Source: an uncultured Mycolicibacterium sp. (lineage in GTDB: Bacteria > Actinomycetota > Actinomycetes > Mycobacteriales > Mycobacteriaceae). From it: 64,000 bases of DNA. Below are positions 10,756-21,615 of this stretch, piece after piece. The notes below the pieces were generated by a model. It searched no databases. It saw nothing but the letters and a program-made list of their open reading frames with translations, and was not told the DNA's origin. The stretch is taken from contig NZ_CALDGS010000063.1 of assembly GCF_937941905.1 (NCBI RefSeq), positions 1 through 64,000 on the forward strand. The letters run 5' to 3'. How positions within the stretch are numbered: the first letter of the stretch is position 1; every line of letters begins with the position of its first letter. Made by a program: the position numbers and the translations under genes.

Positions 10756-11733
10756 GTGCAGCGCTGGCGTGGGCAAGAGGACATCCCCACGGACTGGGGC
10801 AGGTGTGTACTGACCATCGGGGTGTTCGACGGGGTGCACCGGGGCCACGTCGAACTCATCAACCACGCGGTCAAGGCCGGCCGGGCGCGCGGCGTGCCGA
10901 CGGTGCTGATGACCTTCGACCCGCACCCGATGGAGGTCGTCTTCCCGGGCAACCACCCCGCGCAGCTGACCACCCTGGCCCGGCGCGCCGAACTCGTCGA
11001 GGAGCTCGGCATCGACGTCTTCCTGGTGATGCCGTTCACCGCCGACTTCATGAACTTCACCCCGGAGCGCTACATCCACGAGCTGCTCGTGGAGCGGCTG
11101 CACGTCGTCGAGGTGGTGGTGGGGGAGAACTTCACCTTCGGCCGCAACGCCGCCGGCAACGTCGAGCTGCTGCGCGCGGCCGGGGAGCGGTTCGGGTTCC
11201 ACGTCGAGGCGATGGCGCTGGTCTCCGACGCCGCCCGCGGCGACGCGGTGACCTTCTCGTCGACCTACATCCGGGCCTGCGTGGACGCCGGTGACGTGGT
11301 CGCCGCCGCCGAGGCGCTGGGCCGGCCGCACCGGGTCGAGGGTGTGGTGGTGCGCGGCGACGGCCGCGGCCGCGGGCTGGGCTTCCCGACCGCCAACGTC
11401 GCCCCGCCGATGTACTCGGCCATCCCCGCCGACGGGGTCTACGCCGCCTGGTTCACCGTGCTCGGCCACGGTCCCGCCACCGGCGAGGTGGTGCCGGGCC
11501 GGCGCTACATGGCCGCGGTGTCGATCGGCACCAACCCGACCTTCTCCGGGCGCACCCGCACCGTGGAGGCCTACGTCCTCGACACCTCGGCCGACCTGTA
11601 CGGCCAGCACGTCGCGGTCGACTTCGTCGCCCGCATCCGCGGCATGCGCAAGTTCGACGAGGTCTCCGAGCTCGTCGAGGCGATGGGCGAGGACGTCGAG
11701 CAGGCCCGCGCGATTCTGGCCGCCGCCGAGTAG
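10756..11733 (+). CDS. ribF: Bifunctional riboflavin kinase / FAD synthetase RibF
   Basis: 325 aa. The N-terminal FMN adenylyltransferase domain has the nucleotidyl-transferase motif [10 protein letters not shown] near 20-29. The C-terminal riboflavin kinase domain has GLGFPTANV near 213 with the PTAN metal/ATP motif. Together they convert riboflavin to FMN and FAD. The GTG start is supported by the TAGGCT box 6 nt upstream and by the family N-terminus. rpsO follows after 94 bp with its own likely promoter. Confidence 0.95.
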   Translation: MQRWRGQEDIPTDWGRCVLTIGVFDGVHRGHVELINHAVKAGRARGVPTVLMTFDPHPMEVVFPGNHPAQLTTLARRAELVEELGIDVFLVMPFTADFMNFTPERYIHELLVERLHVVEVVVGENFTFGRNAAGNVELLRAAGERFGFHVEAMALVSDAARGDAVTFSSTYIRACVDAGDVVAAAEALGRPHRVEGVVVRGDGRGRGLGFPTANVAPPMYSAIPADGVYAAWFTVLGHGPATGEVVPGRRYMAAVSIGTNPTFSGRTRTVEAYVLDTSADLYGQHVAVDFVARIRGMRKFDEVSELVEAMGEDVEQARAILAAAE

Positions 11734-11743
11734 CTGTTACACT
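11714..11743 (+). promoter_or_regulatory. Likely rpsO promoter
   Basis: TTCTGG (11714-11719) and TACACT (11738-11743) are 18 nt apart. The box pair straddles the ribF stop and lies about 85 nt before rpsO, leaving a 5' leader of about 75 nt. Assigned by pattern only. Confidence 0.4.
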
Positions 11744-11827
11744 CGCACGCTGTTGTGGCGCGTGCTGTGGTTCGCGGCGGCCGCGCCACCTGATTGTCAT
11801 TCGCGGACCGATCGATGGAGTGATTCC

Positions 11828-12097
11828 GTGGCACTGACTGCCGAACAGAAGAAGGAAATCCTGCGCCAATACGGCCTGCACGAGACCGACACCGGCTCGC
11901 CGGAGGCCCAGGTCGCCCTGCTGACCAAGCGCATCGCCGACCTCACCGAGCACCTGAAGGTGCACAAGCACGACCACCACTCGCGGCGTGGTCTGCTGCT
12001 GCTGGTGGGCCGGCGGCGTCGGCTGCTGAAGTACCTGGCGCGCATCGACGTCGAGCGCTACCGCTCGCTCATCGAGCGGCTCGGCCTGCGTCGCTGA
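11828..12097 (+). CDS. rpsO: 30S ribosomal protein S15
   Basis: 89 aa, the usual S15 length. The sequence contains the family signature from [21 protein letters not shown] through [23 protein letters not shown]. It binds 16S rRNA in the central domain early in 30S assembly. The GTG start at 11828 is the conserved start position. It precedes pnp, the gene pairing found widely in bacteria, and a long hairpin follows. Confidence 0.97.
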   Translation: MALTAEQKKEILRQYGLHETDTGSPEAQVALLTKRIADLTEHLKVHKHDHHSRRGLLLLVGRRRRLLKYLARIDVERYRSLIERLGLRR

Positions 12098-12111
12098 GAC
12101 ATGCACCGGAG

Positions 12112-12153
12112 CCCGGGCCGGGGGACTGGGACACTCCAGTCACCCGGTCCGGG
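12112..12153 (+). terminator. Long imperfect hairpin after rpsO
   Basis: The 12112-12130 arm pairs with 12134-12153 around a 3-nt loop, with a few mismatches (about 17 paired positions). It lies 14 nt after the rpsO stop with no U-run. It may terminate rpsO transcription or act as a processing hairpin in an rpsO-pnp transcript. Confidence 0.6.
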
Positions 12154-12442
12154 ATTCGGTGTGCCGATCGCCGTGTAGCATGAGGTTTGTCTGCCCCGCC
12201 AGTCGGTGCGGACATCTGGGTGCGGTACCCGCAACACCGCGGGCACCGTTCCTGCGTGTCATGACAGGCCCGCCTGATGATCGGTCGGTCTTCGGTAGTG
12301 GCTGCCGGGGCATTCGTGTTCCGGCCGCTTCGATCGACGGCCGTCGCCGTTCCAGGCTGAGGTTCAGCGCTCCTGGCGGGAGCCGCTCCGTTGCCCTCGT
12401 GACGACGCGAAACAGGCGAACACCGAACCAAGAGAGACACCT
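12154..12442 (+). promoter_or_regulatory. 289-nt untranslated region before pnp
   Basis: No credible gene is found. An open frame starting at 12159 has Arg/Ser/Pro-rich composition and runs into pnp, so it is treated as chance. A TAGCAT box (12176-12181) is a weak -10 candidate without a good -35. The last bases give AGAGAG before the pnp ATG. In M. tuberculosis lppU lies in this interval and it is absent here. A long leader would allow post-transcriptional control of pnp, as in E. coli, but this is inference. Confidence 0.4.
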
Positions 12443-14731
12443 ATGCCTGTAGTTGAGATCGAAGACGGCGTCTACGAATCCACCGCCGTGATCGACAACG
12501 GGAGCTACGGCACCCGGACCATCCGTTTCGAGACCGGGCGACTCGCCCAGCAGGCCGCCGGCTCGGCCGTGGCCTACCTCGACGACGAGACCATGCTGCT
12601 GAGCGCGACCACCGCCAGCAAGACCCCCAAGGACCACTTCGACTTCTTCCCGCTCACCGTGGACGTGGAGGAGCGGATGTACGCCGCCGGGCGCATCCCC
12701 GGCTCCTTCTTCCGGCGCGAGGGCCGGCCGTCCACCGACGCGATCCTGACCTGCCGGCTCATCGACCGGCCGCTGCGGCCGTCCTTCGCCGACGGCCTGC
12801 GCAACGAGATCCAGATCGTCGTCACGGTGCTCAGCCTCGACCCCGAAGAGCTCTACGACGTGCTGGCCATCAACGCCGCCTCGGCGTCGACCCAGCTGGC
12901 CGGACTGCCGTTCTCGGGCCCGATCGGCGGGGTGCGGGTCGCCCTGCTGGACGGCACCTGGGTGGCGTTCCCGACCGTCGAGCAGCGCGAGCGCTCCACC
13001 TTCGACATGGTCGTCGCCGGCCGGGTGCTCGACAGCGGTGACGTCGCGATCATGATGGTCGAGGCCGAGGCCACCGAGAACGCCATCGAGCTGATCAACA
13101 ACGGTGCGCAGGCGCCGACCGAGGACGTGGTGGCCGAGGGCCTGGAGGCGGCCAAGCCGTTCATCAAGGTGCTCTGCGCGGCCCAGCAGGAGCTGGCCGA
13201 GCGGGCCGCCAAGCCGGTGGCCGACTACCCGCTGTTCCCGGACTACACCGACGACGTGTACTACGCCGTCGCCGCGGTGGCCACCGACGCGCTGTCGGAG
13301 GCGCTGACCATCCCCGGCAAGACCGAGCGCAACGAGCGCACCGACGAGATCAAGCTCGAGGTGCTCGAGCGGCTCGGCGAGCAGTTCGCCGGCCGCGAGA
13401 AGGAGATCGGCGCGGCGTTCCGGGCGCTGACCAAGAAGCTGGTGCGCCAGCGCATCCTGACCGAGCACTACCGCATCGACGGCCGCGGCATCACCGACAT
13501 CCGCGAGCTGTCCGCCGAGGTCGCGGTGGTGCCGCGGGCGCACGGCAGCGCGCTGTTCGAGCGCGGTGAGACCCAGATCCTGGGCGTGACGACGCTGGAC
13601 ATGATGAAGATGAGCCAGCAGATCGACTCGCTGGGGCCGGAGACCACCAAGCGCTACATGCACCACTACAACTTCCCGCCGTACTCGACCGGTGAGACCG
13701 GCCGGGTGGGCGCGCCCAAGCGCCGCGAGATCGGCCACGGCGCGCTGGCCGAGCGGGCGCTCATCCCGGTGCTGCCCAGTGTCGAGGAGTTCCCCTACGC
13801 CATCCGGCAGGTGTCCGAGGCGCTCGGCTCCAACGGGTCGACCTCGATGGGTTCGGTGTGCGCCTCGACCCTGGCGCTGCTGAACGCCGGTGTGCCGCTG
13901 AAGGCCCCGGTGGCCGGCATCGCCATGGGCCTGGTCTCCGACGAGGTCGAGGTCGAGCAGCCGGACGGCACCAGGACCACCGAGCGCCGCTACGTCGCGC
14001 TCACCGACATCCTCGGCGCCGAGGACGCGTTCGGCGACATGGACTTCAAGGTCGCCGGCACCCGCGAGTTCGTCACCGCGCTGCAGCTCGACACCAAGCT
14101 CGACGGCATCCCGTCGCAGGTGCTCGCCGGCGCGCTGCAGCAGGCCAAGGACGCCCGCCTGACCATCCTCGACGTGATGGCCGAGGCGATCAGCGAGCCC
14201 GACGAGATGAGCCCGTACGCCCCGCGGATCACCACCATCAAGGTGCCGGTCGACAAGATCGGCGAGGTGATCGGCCCGAAGGGCAAGGTGATCAACCAGA
14301 TCACCGAGGAGACCGGCGCGGAGATCTCCATCGAGGACGACGGCACCGTGTTCATCGGGGCCACCGACGGGCCGAGCGCGCAGGCCGCGATCGACCGGAT
14401 CAACGCCATCGCCAACCCGCAGATGCCCAAGGTCGGCGAGCGCTACCTGGGCACCGTGGTCAAGTGCACCGACTTCGGCGCGTTCATCTCGCTGCTGCCG
14501 GGCCGCGACGGGCTGCTGCACATCTCCAAGCTGGCCAAGGGCCGCAAGCGCGTCGCCAAGGTCGAGGACGTGGTGAGCGTCGGCCAGAAGCTGCGGGTGG
14601 AGATCGCCGACATCGACAACCGCGGCAAGATCTCGCTGGTGCTGGTCGACGAGGAACCCGCCCAGGGCGACCCCGCCAAGGGTGACGACACCTCGGCCGA
14701 GCCCGCCGATGCCGCCAAGGCGGGCAGCTAA
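12443..14731 (+). CDS. pnp: Polyribonucleotide nucleotidyltransferase (PNPase, GpsI)
   Basis: 762 aa. It degrades RNA 3' to 5' with phosphate and can also polymerise NDPs. Two RNase PH-like domains (about 20-250 and 330-560) flank an all-helical linker. The second contains the active-site segment [20 protein letters not shown]. The KH domain has IGPKGKVI near 611 and the S1 domain runs from about 672 to 741, ending in an acidic tail. Length matches mycobacterial GpsI. The 3' end overlaps the pepR start by 23 bp. Confidence 0.97.
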   Translation: MPVVEIEDGVYESTAVIDNGSYGTRTIRFETGRLAQQAAGSAVAYLDDETMLLSATTASKTPKDHFDFFPLTVDVEERMYAAGRIPGSFFRREGRPSTDAILTCRLIDRPLRPSFADGLRNEIQIVVTVLSLDPEELYDVLAINAASASTQLAGLPFSGPIGGVRVALLDGTWVAFPTVEQRERSTFDMVVAGRVLDSGDVAIMMVEAEATENAIELINNGAQAPTEDVVAEGLEAAKPFIKVLCAAQQELAERAAKPVADYPLFPDYTDDVYYAVAAVATDALSEALTIPGKTERNERTDEIKLEVLERLGEQFAGREKEIGAAFRALTKKLVRQRILTEHYRIDGRGITDIRELSAEVAVVPRAHGSALFERGETQILGVTTLDMMKMSQQIDSLGPETTKRYMHHYNFPPYSTGETGRVGAPKRREIGHGALAERALIPVLPSVEEFPYAIRQVSEALGSNGSTSMGSVCASTLALLNAGVPLKAPVAGIAMGLVSDEVEVEQPDGTRTTERRYVALTDILGAEDAFGDMDFKVAGTREFVTALQLDTKLDGIPSQVLAGALQQAKDARLTILDVMAEAISEPDEMSPYAPRITTIKVPVDKIGEVIGPKGKVINQITEETGAEISIEDDGTVFIGATDGPSAQAAIDRINAIANPQMPKVGERYLGTVVKCTDFGAFISLLPGRDGLLHISKLAKGRKRVAKVEDVVSVGQKLRVEIADIDNRGKISLVLVDEEPAQGDPAKGDDTSAEPADAAKAGS

Positions 14732-16061
14732 CACGACCGCGCGGCTGCGGGCCGGCCGGGTCGTCACGACCGAGGACGGCTCGACGCTGCGCCGCAGTGT
14801 GCTGCCCGGCGGGGTACGGGTGGTCACCGAGCACATCCCCTCGGTGCACTCCGCCTCGGTCGGGGTGTGGGTGGGGGTCGGCTCCCGGGACGAGGGGCCG
14901 ACCGTCGCCGGTGCCGCGCACTTCCTCGAGCACCTGCTGTTCAAGGGCACCCCGTCGCGCAGCGCGGTCGACATCGCCGAGGCGGTCGACGCCGTCGGCG
15001 GGGAGCTGAACGCCTTCACCGCGCGCGAGCACACCTGCTACTACGCGCACGTGCTCGGTGACGATCTGGAGCTGGCCGTCGACATCGTCGCCGACGTGGT
15101 GCTCAACGGCAGCTGCGCGGCCGACGACGTCGAACTCGAGCGCGACGTGGTGCTCGAGGAGATCGCCATGCGCGACGACGATCCCGAGGACTGCCTGGGC
15201 GACCTGTTCCTGTCGGCCATGTACGGCGACCACCCGCTGGGCCGGCCGGTGATCGGCACCGTGCAGACCGTCTCGGCGATGACCCGCGACCAGCTGCACT
15301 CGTTCCACGTCCGGCGCTACCGGCCGGAGCGGATGGTGGTGGCGGTGGCCGGCAACGTCGACCACGCCGAGGTGGTCCGGCTGGTGCGCCGCTACTTCGG
15401 GCCGCGGCTGCACCGCGGTCTGGACCCGGTGCCGCCGCGGCGCGGCGCGGCCCGGGTGCCCGGCCGGCCCGGGCTGCGGCTGGTCAGCCGCGACGCCGAG
15501 CAGACCCACCTGTCGCTGGGGGTGCGCACCCCGGGCCGGTACTGGGAGCACCGCTGGGCGCTGTCGGTGCTCAACCACGCGCTCGGCGGCGGGTTGAGCT
15601 CGCGGCTGTTCCAGGAGATCCGGGAGCGGCGCGGGCTGGCCTACTCGGTCTACTCGGTGGTCGACACGTTCGCCGACTGCGGTGCGCTGTCGATGTACGC
15701 CGCCTGCCAGCCGGAGCGGTTCGACGAGGTGGTCACCGTGGCCACCGACGTGCTCGCCCAGGTGGCCCGCGACGGCATCTCCGCCGAGGAGTGCCGCATC
15801 GCCAAGGGCTCGCTGCGCGGCGGGCTGGTGCTCGGCCTGGAGGACTCCGCCTCCCGGATGCACCGCATCGGCCGCAACGAACTCAACTACGGTGAGCACC
15901 GCAGCATCGCCGAGACCCTGGCCCGCATCGACGCGGTCACGGTCGAGGAGGTCAACGCGGTGGCCCGGCGGCTGCTGACCCGCCCGTTCGGGGCGGCGGT
16001 GGTGGGGCCGCACCGCACCCGCCGGTCGCTGCCCCGCAGACTGCGCGACCTGACCGGCTGA
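14709..16061 (+). CDS. pepR: M16-family zinc metallopeptidase PepR
   Basis: 450 aa, pitrilysin/processing-peptidase family. The inverted zinc motif HFLEH lies near residue 78 and the downstream Glu is in an [14 protein letters not shown] region. The second M16 domain has [11 protein letters not shown]. It matches Rv2782c, always downstream of pnp. I chose the ATG at 14709 inside the pnp 3' end; the upstream in-frame ATG at 14682 would lengthen the overlap for no conserved residues. Substrate unknown. Confidence 0.9.
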   Translation: MPPRRAANTTARLRAGRVVTTEDGSTLRRSVLPGGVRVVTEHIPSVHSASVGVWVGVGSRDEGPTVAGAAHFLEHLLFKGTPSRSAVDIAEAVDAVGGELNAFTAREHTCYYAHVLGDDLELAVDIVADVVLNGSCAADDVELERDVVLEEIAMRDDDPEDCLGDLFLSAMYGDHPLGRPVIGTVQTVSAMTRDQLHSFHVRRYRPERMVVAVAGNVDHAEVVRLVRRYFGPRLHRGLDPVPPRRGAARVPGRPGLRLVSRDAEQTHLSLGVRTPGRYWEHRWALSVLNHALGGGLSSRLFQEIRERRGLAYSVYSVVDTFADCGALSMYAACQPERFDEVVTVATDVLAQVARDGISAEECRIAKGSLRGGLVLGLEDSASRMHRIGRNELNYGEHRSIAETLARIDAVTVEEVNAVARRLLTRPFGAAVVGPHRTRRSLPRRLRDLTG

Positions 16062-16082
16062 TCCGGCGGTACGGTCGGGCAC

Positions 16083-16982
16083 ATGGCCCCAACCACCACC
16101 GGAACCCTCACCCGTCGCAGCGTGCTGTCCGGGGCGCTGGCCGCGCTCGCCGTCGTCGTGACCGCCCGCCCGGCGCCCGCCCAACCGGCCCCGCCGCTGC
16201 CGGACCGGCTGGCCGGGCTCGAACGGCGCGACAACCGGATCATCGGGCTGTCGGCGACCGACCTGGTCACCGGCCGCACCGTCACCCACCGCGCCGACGA
16301 GTCGTTCGCGATGTGCTCGACGTTCAAGACCTACCTGGCCGGTGCGGTGCTGCAGCGGGTGCAGCACGGCGAACTCGGGCTCGACGAGCAGTTGCCGGTC
16401 ACCCCGGCGGCGATCACCGTCAACTCACCGCGCACCGAACCGCACGCCGGTGGCCGGATGCGGGTGGCCGACCTGTGCGCGGCCGCGCTGCAGGTCAGCG
16501 ACAACGGTGCGGCCAACGTCCTGCTGGCCGCCCTGGGCGGGCCGGCGGCGGTCACCGCGTTCGCCCGCTCCATCGGCGACGAGCGCACCCGGCTGGACCG
16601 GTGGGAGCCGCAGCTCAACGCCGCCGTCCCGGGCGACCCGCGCGACACCAGCACCCCGGCCGCGCTCGCCGCCGGCTACCGGCGCCTGCTGGAGGGCGAC
16701 GCGCTGGCCCCGGCACAGCGCGACCGGCTGCGCGACTGGATGCTGGCCAACGAGACCTCGGCGCTGCGCGCCGGCCTGCCGGCCGGGTGGACCAGCGCCG
16801 ACAAGACCGGCTCCGGCGACTACGGCACCACCAACGACGTCGGCATCGCCTACGGGCCGGCCGGGCAGCGGGTGCTGCTGTCGATCATGACCCGCTCGGC
16901 CGCCGACGACGAGCAGGCGGCCAACCTGCGCCCGCTGATCGGTGAGGTCACCGGCGCGGTGCTGGCCGCACTGGCCGGCTAG
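16083..16982 (+). CDS. Class A beta-lactamase, Tat-exported
   Basis: 299 aa. The N-terminus has a twin-arginine signal ([13 protein letters not shown]11-R12), a hydrophobic core and likely cleavage after APA near residue 33. All class A elements are present: STFK (S79-K82), SDN (139-141), E175 in RWEPQLN, and KTG (241-243) followed by [10 protein letters not shown]. tuberculosis BlaC carries SDG instead of SDN, so this enzyme is closer in that respect to the M. abscessus type and most other class A enzymes. A TACGGT box (16070-16075) lies 7 nt before the ATG, so it probably has its own leaderless promoter. It sits between pepR and ald, where M. tuberculosis has Rv2781c. Confidence 0.93.
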   Translation: MAPTTTGTLTRRSVLSGALAALAVVVTARPAPAQPAPPLPDRLAGLERRDNRIIGLSATDLVTGRTVTHRADESFAMCSTFKTYLAGAVLQRVQHGELGLDEQLPVTPAAITVNSPRTEPHAGGRMRVADLCAAALQVSDNGAANVLLAALGGPAAVTAFARSIGDERTRLDRWEPQLNAAVPGDPRDTSTPAALAAGYRRLLEGDALAPAQRDRLRDWMLANETSALRAGLPAGWTSADKTGSGDYGTTNDVGIAYGPAGQRVLLSIMTRSAADDEQAANLRPLIGEVTGAVLAALAG

Positions 16983-16985
16983 GGC

Positions 16986-18101
16986 TCAGGCCAGCAGGCC
17001 GGCCGGGTCGGTGTAGTCGAGCTCGAGGTCGTCGGCGACCTCGCGGCTCAGCAGCGCCCCGTCGTGGGTGGACAGGCCGCGGGCCAGCGCCGGGTCGGCC
17101 GTGCAGGCGTCGCGCCAGCCCAGGTCGGCCAGCTTGAGCACGTACGGCAGGGTGGCGTTGGTGAGCGCGAAGGTCGAGGTGCGCGGCACCGCGCCGGGCA
17201 TGTTCGCCACGCAGTAGAACACCGTGTCGTGCACGGTGAAGGTGGGGTCGTCGTGCGTGGTGGGCCGCGAGTCCTCGAAGCAGCCGCCCTGGTCGATGGC
17301 GATGTCGACGAGCACCGCGCCGGACCGCATGTGCGCCACGGTCTCGTTGGTGACCAGCTTGGGCGCCTTGCGGCCGGGCACCAGCACCGCGCCGATCACC
17401 AGGTCGGCCCGCTCGACGGCCTCGCGCAGCGCCAGCGACGACGAGTGCCGGGTGGCGATCCGGCCGCCGAACTCGGCGTCGAGCTCGCGCAGCTTGTTGA
17501 TGCTGATGTCGAACACGGTGACCTGCGCGCCCATCCCGGCGGCCACCCGGGCGGCGTTGTAGCCGGCGGTGCCGCCGCCGATGACGACGACCTCGGCCGG
17601 TGCCACACCGGGCACCCCGCCCATCAGCACGCCGCGGCCGCCCTGGGTGCGCATCAGCTGGTAGGCGCCCACCTGGGCGGCCAACCGGCCGGCCACCTCG
17701 CTCATCGGGGCCAGCAGCGGCAGCGCGCCGTCGGCGGTCTGCACCGTCTCGTAGGCGATCGAGGTGGTGCCGGAGGTCAGCAGCGCCTCGGTGCAGGGCT
17801 TGGACGCCGCGAGGTGCAGGTAGGTGAACAGGGTCTGGCCCCTGCGCATCAGCCCGTACTCGGGCTCGATCGGCTCCTTGACCTTCAGCAGCAGGTCGGC
17901 CTCGGCCCACACCTGCTCGGCGGTCGGCACGAGCTGGGCGCCGGCGGCCTTGTAGTCGGCATCGGTGATGGCCGACCCGGCACCGGCACCGGCCTGGACG
18001 AGCACCTCGTGGCCGCGGGCCACGAGCTCGGCCACCCCGGCCGGGGTGATCGCGACGCGGTACTCGTGGTTCTTGATCTCGGTCGGGACACCGACTCGCA
18101 T
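16986..18101 (-). CDS. ald: L-alanine dehydrogenase
   Basis: 371 aa, identical in length to M. tuberculosis Ald. It catalyses NAD-dependent interconversion of alanine with pyruvate plus ammonia. The substrate Lys is in [12 protein letters not shown], the catalytic His is in LFTYLHLAA, the NAD fold is [22 protein letters not shown] (about 168-189), and the Asp lies in [12 protein letters not shown]. The ATG at 18101 has GAGGAGCG upstream. The gene is divergent from the Lrp/AsnC regulator aldR, its known activator family. Earlier in-frame starts extend into the shared promoter and are rejected. Confidence 0.96.
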   Translation of the reverse strand: MRVGVPTEIKNHEYRVAITPAGVAELVARGHEVLVQAGAGAGSAITDADYKAAGAQLVPTAEQVWAEADLLLKVKEPIEPEYGLMRRGQTLFTYLHLAASKPCTEALLTSGTTSIAYETVQTADGALPLLAPMSEVAGRLAAQVGAYQLMRTQGGRGVLMGGVPGVAPAEVVVIGGGTAGYNAARVAAGMGAQVTVFDISINKLRELDAEFGGRIATRHSSSLALREAVERADLVIGAVLVPGRKAPKLVTNETVAHMRSGAVLVDIAIDQGGCFEDSRPTTHDDPTFTVHDTVFYCVANMPGAVPRTSTFALTNATLPYVLKLADLGWRDACTADPALARGLSTHDGALLSREVADDLELDYTDPAGLLA

Positions 18102-18215
18102 GTTCGCTCCTCGTTCGGACAAGTCGTGTCTCGAGTGTGAAGAAACGTCGAAATTCGCGCAAGAACGATGATGATCATTCGATAGTGTTGAAATATGAGC
18201 GAAGGATCATCATCG
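18102..18215. promoter_or_regulatory. ald-aldR divergent control region with 11-bp inverted repeat
   Basis: CGATGATGATC (18166-18176) is repeated in inverted form as GATCATCATCG (18205-18215), with 28 nt between arms. The aldR -10 (TAGTGT, 18183-18188) and ATG (18195) lie in the loop. The left arm overlaps the palindrome ATGATCAT (18171-18178). It could be an AldR operator or a hairpin that masks the aldR start. A TAGTGT box 6 nt before the ATG indicates leaderless aldR mRNA. Confidence 0.5.
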
Positions 18216-18707
18216 ACACCGGCCGGTCGAACCGCCGGGCCGAAGGATGTTCGGCCGGTGCTCGACGAGGTCGACCGCCGGATCCTGCTGCTGCTGCACC
18301 GCGACGCCCGGATGCCCAACAGCGCGCTGGCCGAGGCGGTGGGCATCGCGCCGTCGACCTGCCACGGCCGGGTGCGGCGGCTGCAGGAACTCGGGGTGAT
18401 CCGCGGTTTCCACGCCGACATCGACCCGGCCGCGGTGGGACTGCCGCTGCAGGCCATGATCTCGGTCAGCCTGCAGTCCAACGCGCGCGGCAAGATCCGG
18501 CACTTCATCCAGAACATCCGGCGGCACCCGCAGGTGATGGACGTCTACTTCCTGGCCGGCGCCGACGATTTCATCCTGCACGTGGCCTGCCGCGACACCG
18601 AGGACCTGCGCTCGTTCGTGGTGGAGCACCTCAACTCCGACGCCGACGTGGCCGGCACCCAGACCTCGCTCATCTTCGAGCATCTGCGCGGCGCCTCACC
18701 GCTGTGA
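18195..18707 (+). CDS. aldR: Lrp/AsnC-family regulator AldR
   Basis: 170 aa. The N-terminal helix-turn-helix (about 25-75, MPNSALAEAVGIAPSTCHGRVRRL) is followed by a RAM effector domain (about 90-160, VSLQSNARGKIRHFIQNIRRHPQVMDVYFLAGADDFILHV) for amino-acid binding and oligomerisation. The position, divergent from ald, matches Rv2779c, which responds to alanine and controls ald. An inverted repeat spans its start codon and could be autoregulatory. Confidence 0.92.
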   Translation: MSEGSSSTPAGRTAGPKDVRPVLDEVDRRILLLLHRDARMPNSALAEAVGIAPSTCHGRVRRLQELGVIRGFHADIDPAAVGLPLQAMISVSLQSNARGKIRHFIQNIRRHPQVMDVYFLAGADDFILHVACRDTEDLRSFVVEHLNSDADVAGTQTSLIFEHLRGASPL

Positions 18708-19938
<1,231 letters not shown>

Positions 19939-19942
<4 letters not shown>

Positions 19943-20391
19943 AGCGGCTGCTCATCGTGCACCACACCCCCTCGCCGCACTGCCAGGAGATGTTCGAGGC
20001 GGTGCTGGCCGGCGCCACCGACCCGGAGATCGAGGGGGTGGAGGTCGTGCGCCGGCCGGCGCTGACCGTCGGCCCGGCCGACATGCTCGCCGCCGACGGC
20101 TACCTGCTGGGCACCCCGGCCAACCTCGGCTACATGAGCGGGGCGCTCAAGCACGCCTTCGACGTCTGCTACTACCCGTGCCTGGACACCACCCGGGGCC
20201 GGCCCTTCGGGGTGTACCTGCACGGCAACGAGGGCACCGAGGGGGCCGAGCGCGCCATCGACGCGATCACCGGCGGGCTGGGCTGGGTGCGCGCGGCGGC
20301 CACCGTCGTGGTGTCCGGCAAGCCGGGCAGGGCCGACCTGCAGGCCTGCTGGGAGCTCGGCGCCACGGTGGCCGCCCAGCTGATGGAGTGA
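19939..20391 (+). CDS. Flavodoxin-fold / NAD(P)H-dependent FMN reductase-like protein
   Basis: 150 aa. The N-terminus LLIVHHTPSPHCQEMFEAVLAGA is a flavodoxin-type phosphate loop, and GYLLGTPANLGYMSGALKHAFD near 54-75 is the flavin-binding loop typical of this fold. It matches Rv2771c by position. The GTG at 19939 shares GTGA with the preceding stop. Redox partner and substrate unknown. Confidence 0.85.
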
Positions 20392-20396
20392 GACCG

Positions 20397-21020
20397 GTGG
20401 CGCGCACCGACGCCCGCCGCCGGATCCTGGCGCGGCGCATCCGCCTGCTCGTCGCGACGACGATCGCCTACAACGTCGTCGAGGCCGCGGTGGCGCTGAT
20501 CGAGGGTGCCCGGGTGTCGTCGGCCGCGCTGACCGGGTTCGGGCTGGACTCGGTGATCGAGGTGTCCTCGGCCGCGGCGGTGGCGTGGCAGTTCGCCGGC
20601 CGCGACCCACAGGCCCGGGAGCGGGTGGCGCTGCGGGTCATCGCCGGTTCGTTCTTCGCCCTGGCCGCCTACGTCACCGTGGAGGCGGTCTCCGACCTCG
20701 TCCTTCCCTACCTGCGCGGCCACGGCGAGCCGGAGCCCTCGACGGTGGGGATTGTGCTCACCGCGGTGAGCCTCGTCGTCATGCCGGTGCTGTCGTACGC
20801 GCAGCGCCGCGCCGGGCGTGAACTCGGGTCGGCGTCGGCGGTGGCCGACGCCAAGCAGACGCTGCTGTGCACCTACCTGTCCGCGGCGGTGTTGGCCGGG
20901 CTGGCGCTCAACCACGCGTTCGGCTGGAGCTGGGCGGACTCGGTCGCGGCGCTGGTGCTGGCCGCCGTCGCGGTGCGCGAGGGGCTGGAAGCCTGGCGCG
21001 GCGAGGGCTGCTGCGAATAA
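20397..21020 (+). CDS. Atypical cation diffusion facilitator (CDF) family membrane protein
   Basis: 207 aa with about six transmembrane segments and no long cytoplasmic C-terminal domain, so it is shorter than classical CDF zinc exporters. In TM2 the canonical Asp-x3-Asp site reads D51-x3-E55 (GFGLDSVIE). In TM5 the His-x3-Asp pair appears as Q154-x3-C158 (ADAKQTLLC). The protein ends in GCCE. The metal specificity is therefore probably not the ordinary zinc pattern. The GTG start is 5 nt after the preceding stop, so it is the last gene of the dapB operon. A palindromic terminator follows. Confidence 0.8.
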   Translation: MARTDARRRILARRIRLLVATTIAYNVVEAAVALIEGARVSSAALTGFGLDSVIEVSSAAAVAWQFAGRDPQARERVALRVIAGSFFALAAYVTVEAVSDLVLPYLRGHGEPEPSTVGIVLTAVSLVVMPVLSYAQRRAGRELGSASAVADAKQTLLCTYLSAAVLAGLALNHAFGWSWADSVAALVLAAVAVREGLEAWRGEGCCE

Positions 21021-21040
21021 CGTCCTGCCCGACCCACCCT

Positions 21041-21104
21041 GCGCGAGCAGACGCGCACCCCCTGATTCCGCGCCGGAGCGGGGGAGTGCGCCTCTGCTCG
21101 CGGG
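21041..21104 (+). terminator. Palindromic terminator element (GCGCGAG-type)
   Basis: GCGCGAGCAGACGCGCACCCCC (positions 21041-21062) pairs with 21080-21104, which ends in CTGCTCGCGGG. The 18-nt loop lies between. It follows the CDF gene by 20 nt and resembles the element at 5112. Confidence 0.65.
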
Positions 21105-21141
21105 AAGCGGGCGGACGAACGGACGGAGAGGACACACGCCT

Positions 21142-21615
21142 ATGCCCGGCATCGCCGAGTTCGCGCTGGGGGCCGCGCCGGTGGCCGGCGGGGCCCTGTT
21201 GGGGATCATCGCCGGCAACCTGAAGGGCCCCGACTTCCGCGGCATGATCCAGGCCGATCTCGACCTGCTGGACCGCATCCCGGCGGAGGACGTCGAGCGC
21301 CGGGAACGGTTGCAGGCCAGCATCAACCGCCGCATCGACGACCTCATCGAGGCCGGCGAGCGCACCCGCCGGCTGCGCGAGGCCGCGCTGAGCTACGGCG
21401 GCAGCTGGCGCGACCTGGTGGTGTTCGTGTGCGCGGTGCTGTTCTGCGTGGTGTGGTTCCACCTCGACCACGACCGCGACAACTGGCTGCCGGTGTTCGT
21501 CGTGCTCGTCGCGCTCACCGTGCTGGCCGGGCTGTACGCGCTGCGCGGGATCGTGCGGGCGGTGCGCACGGTGCTGCGGCGCGGCGACCACCCCGGCGCC
21601 GGCGGCCGACGCTAG
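21142..21615 (+). CDS. Small two-helix membrane protein
   Basis: 157 aa. A Gly/Ala-rich N-terminal hydrophobic stretch (7-25) is followed by a charged, predicted helical segment (30-85, many Arg and Glu) and two transmembrane helices (about 94-110 and 116-135) separated by HLDHDRDNW. The C-terminus is Arg-rich. The ATG has a GGAGAGGA ribosome-binding site. Family not recognised. It is convergent with the hydrolase gene, overlapping it by 4 bp at the stops. Confidence 0.7.
   Translation: MPGIAEFALGAAPVAGGALLGIIAGNLKGPDFRGMIQADLDLLDRIPAEDVERRERLQASINRRIDDLIEAGERTRRLREAALSYGGSWRDLVVFVCAVLFCVVWFHLDHDRDNWLPVFVVLVALTVLAGLYALRGIVRAVRTVLRRGDHPGAGGRR

Noticed and set aside
12159..12452. Possible 97-aa protein between rpsO and pnp
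   Set aside because: Arg/Ser/Pro-rich composition, no ribosome-binding site, and overlap with the pnp start; treated as leader sequence.
12140..15034. A 964-codon minus-strand open frame opposite pnp and pepR
   Set aside because: It is a shadow of GC-rich coding on the other strand; it is His/Asp/Arg low complexity with no domain, and the plus-strand genes are unambiguous.
16082..18101. Frameshift or disruption in the beta-lactamase or ald
   Set aside because: Both have full-length frames with all catalytic residues.
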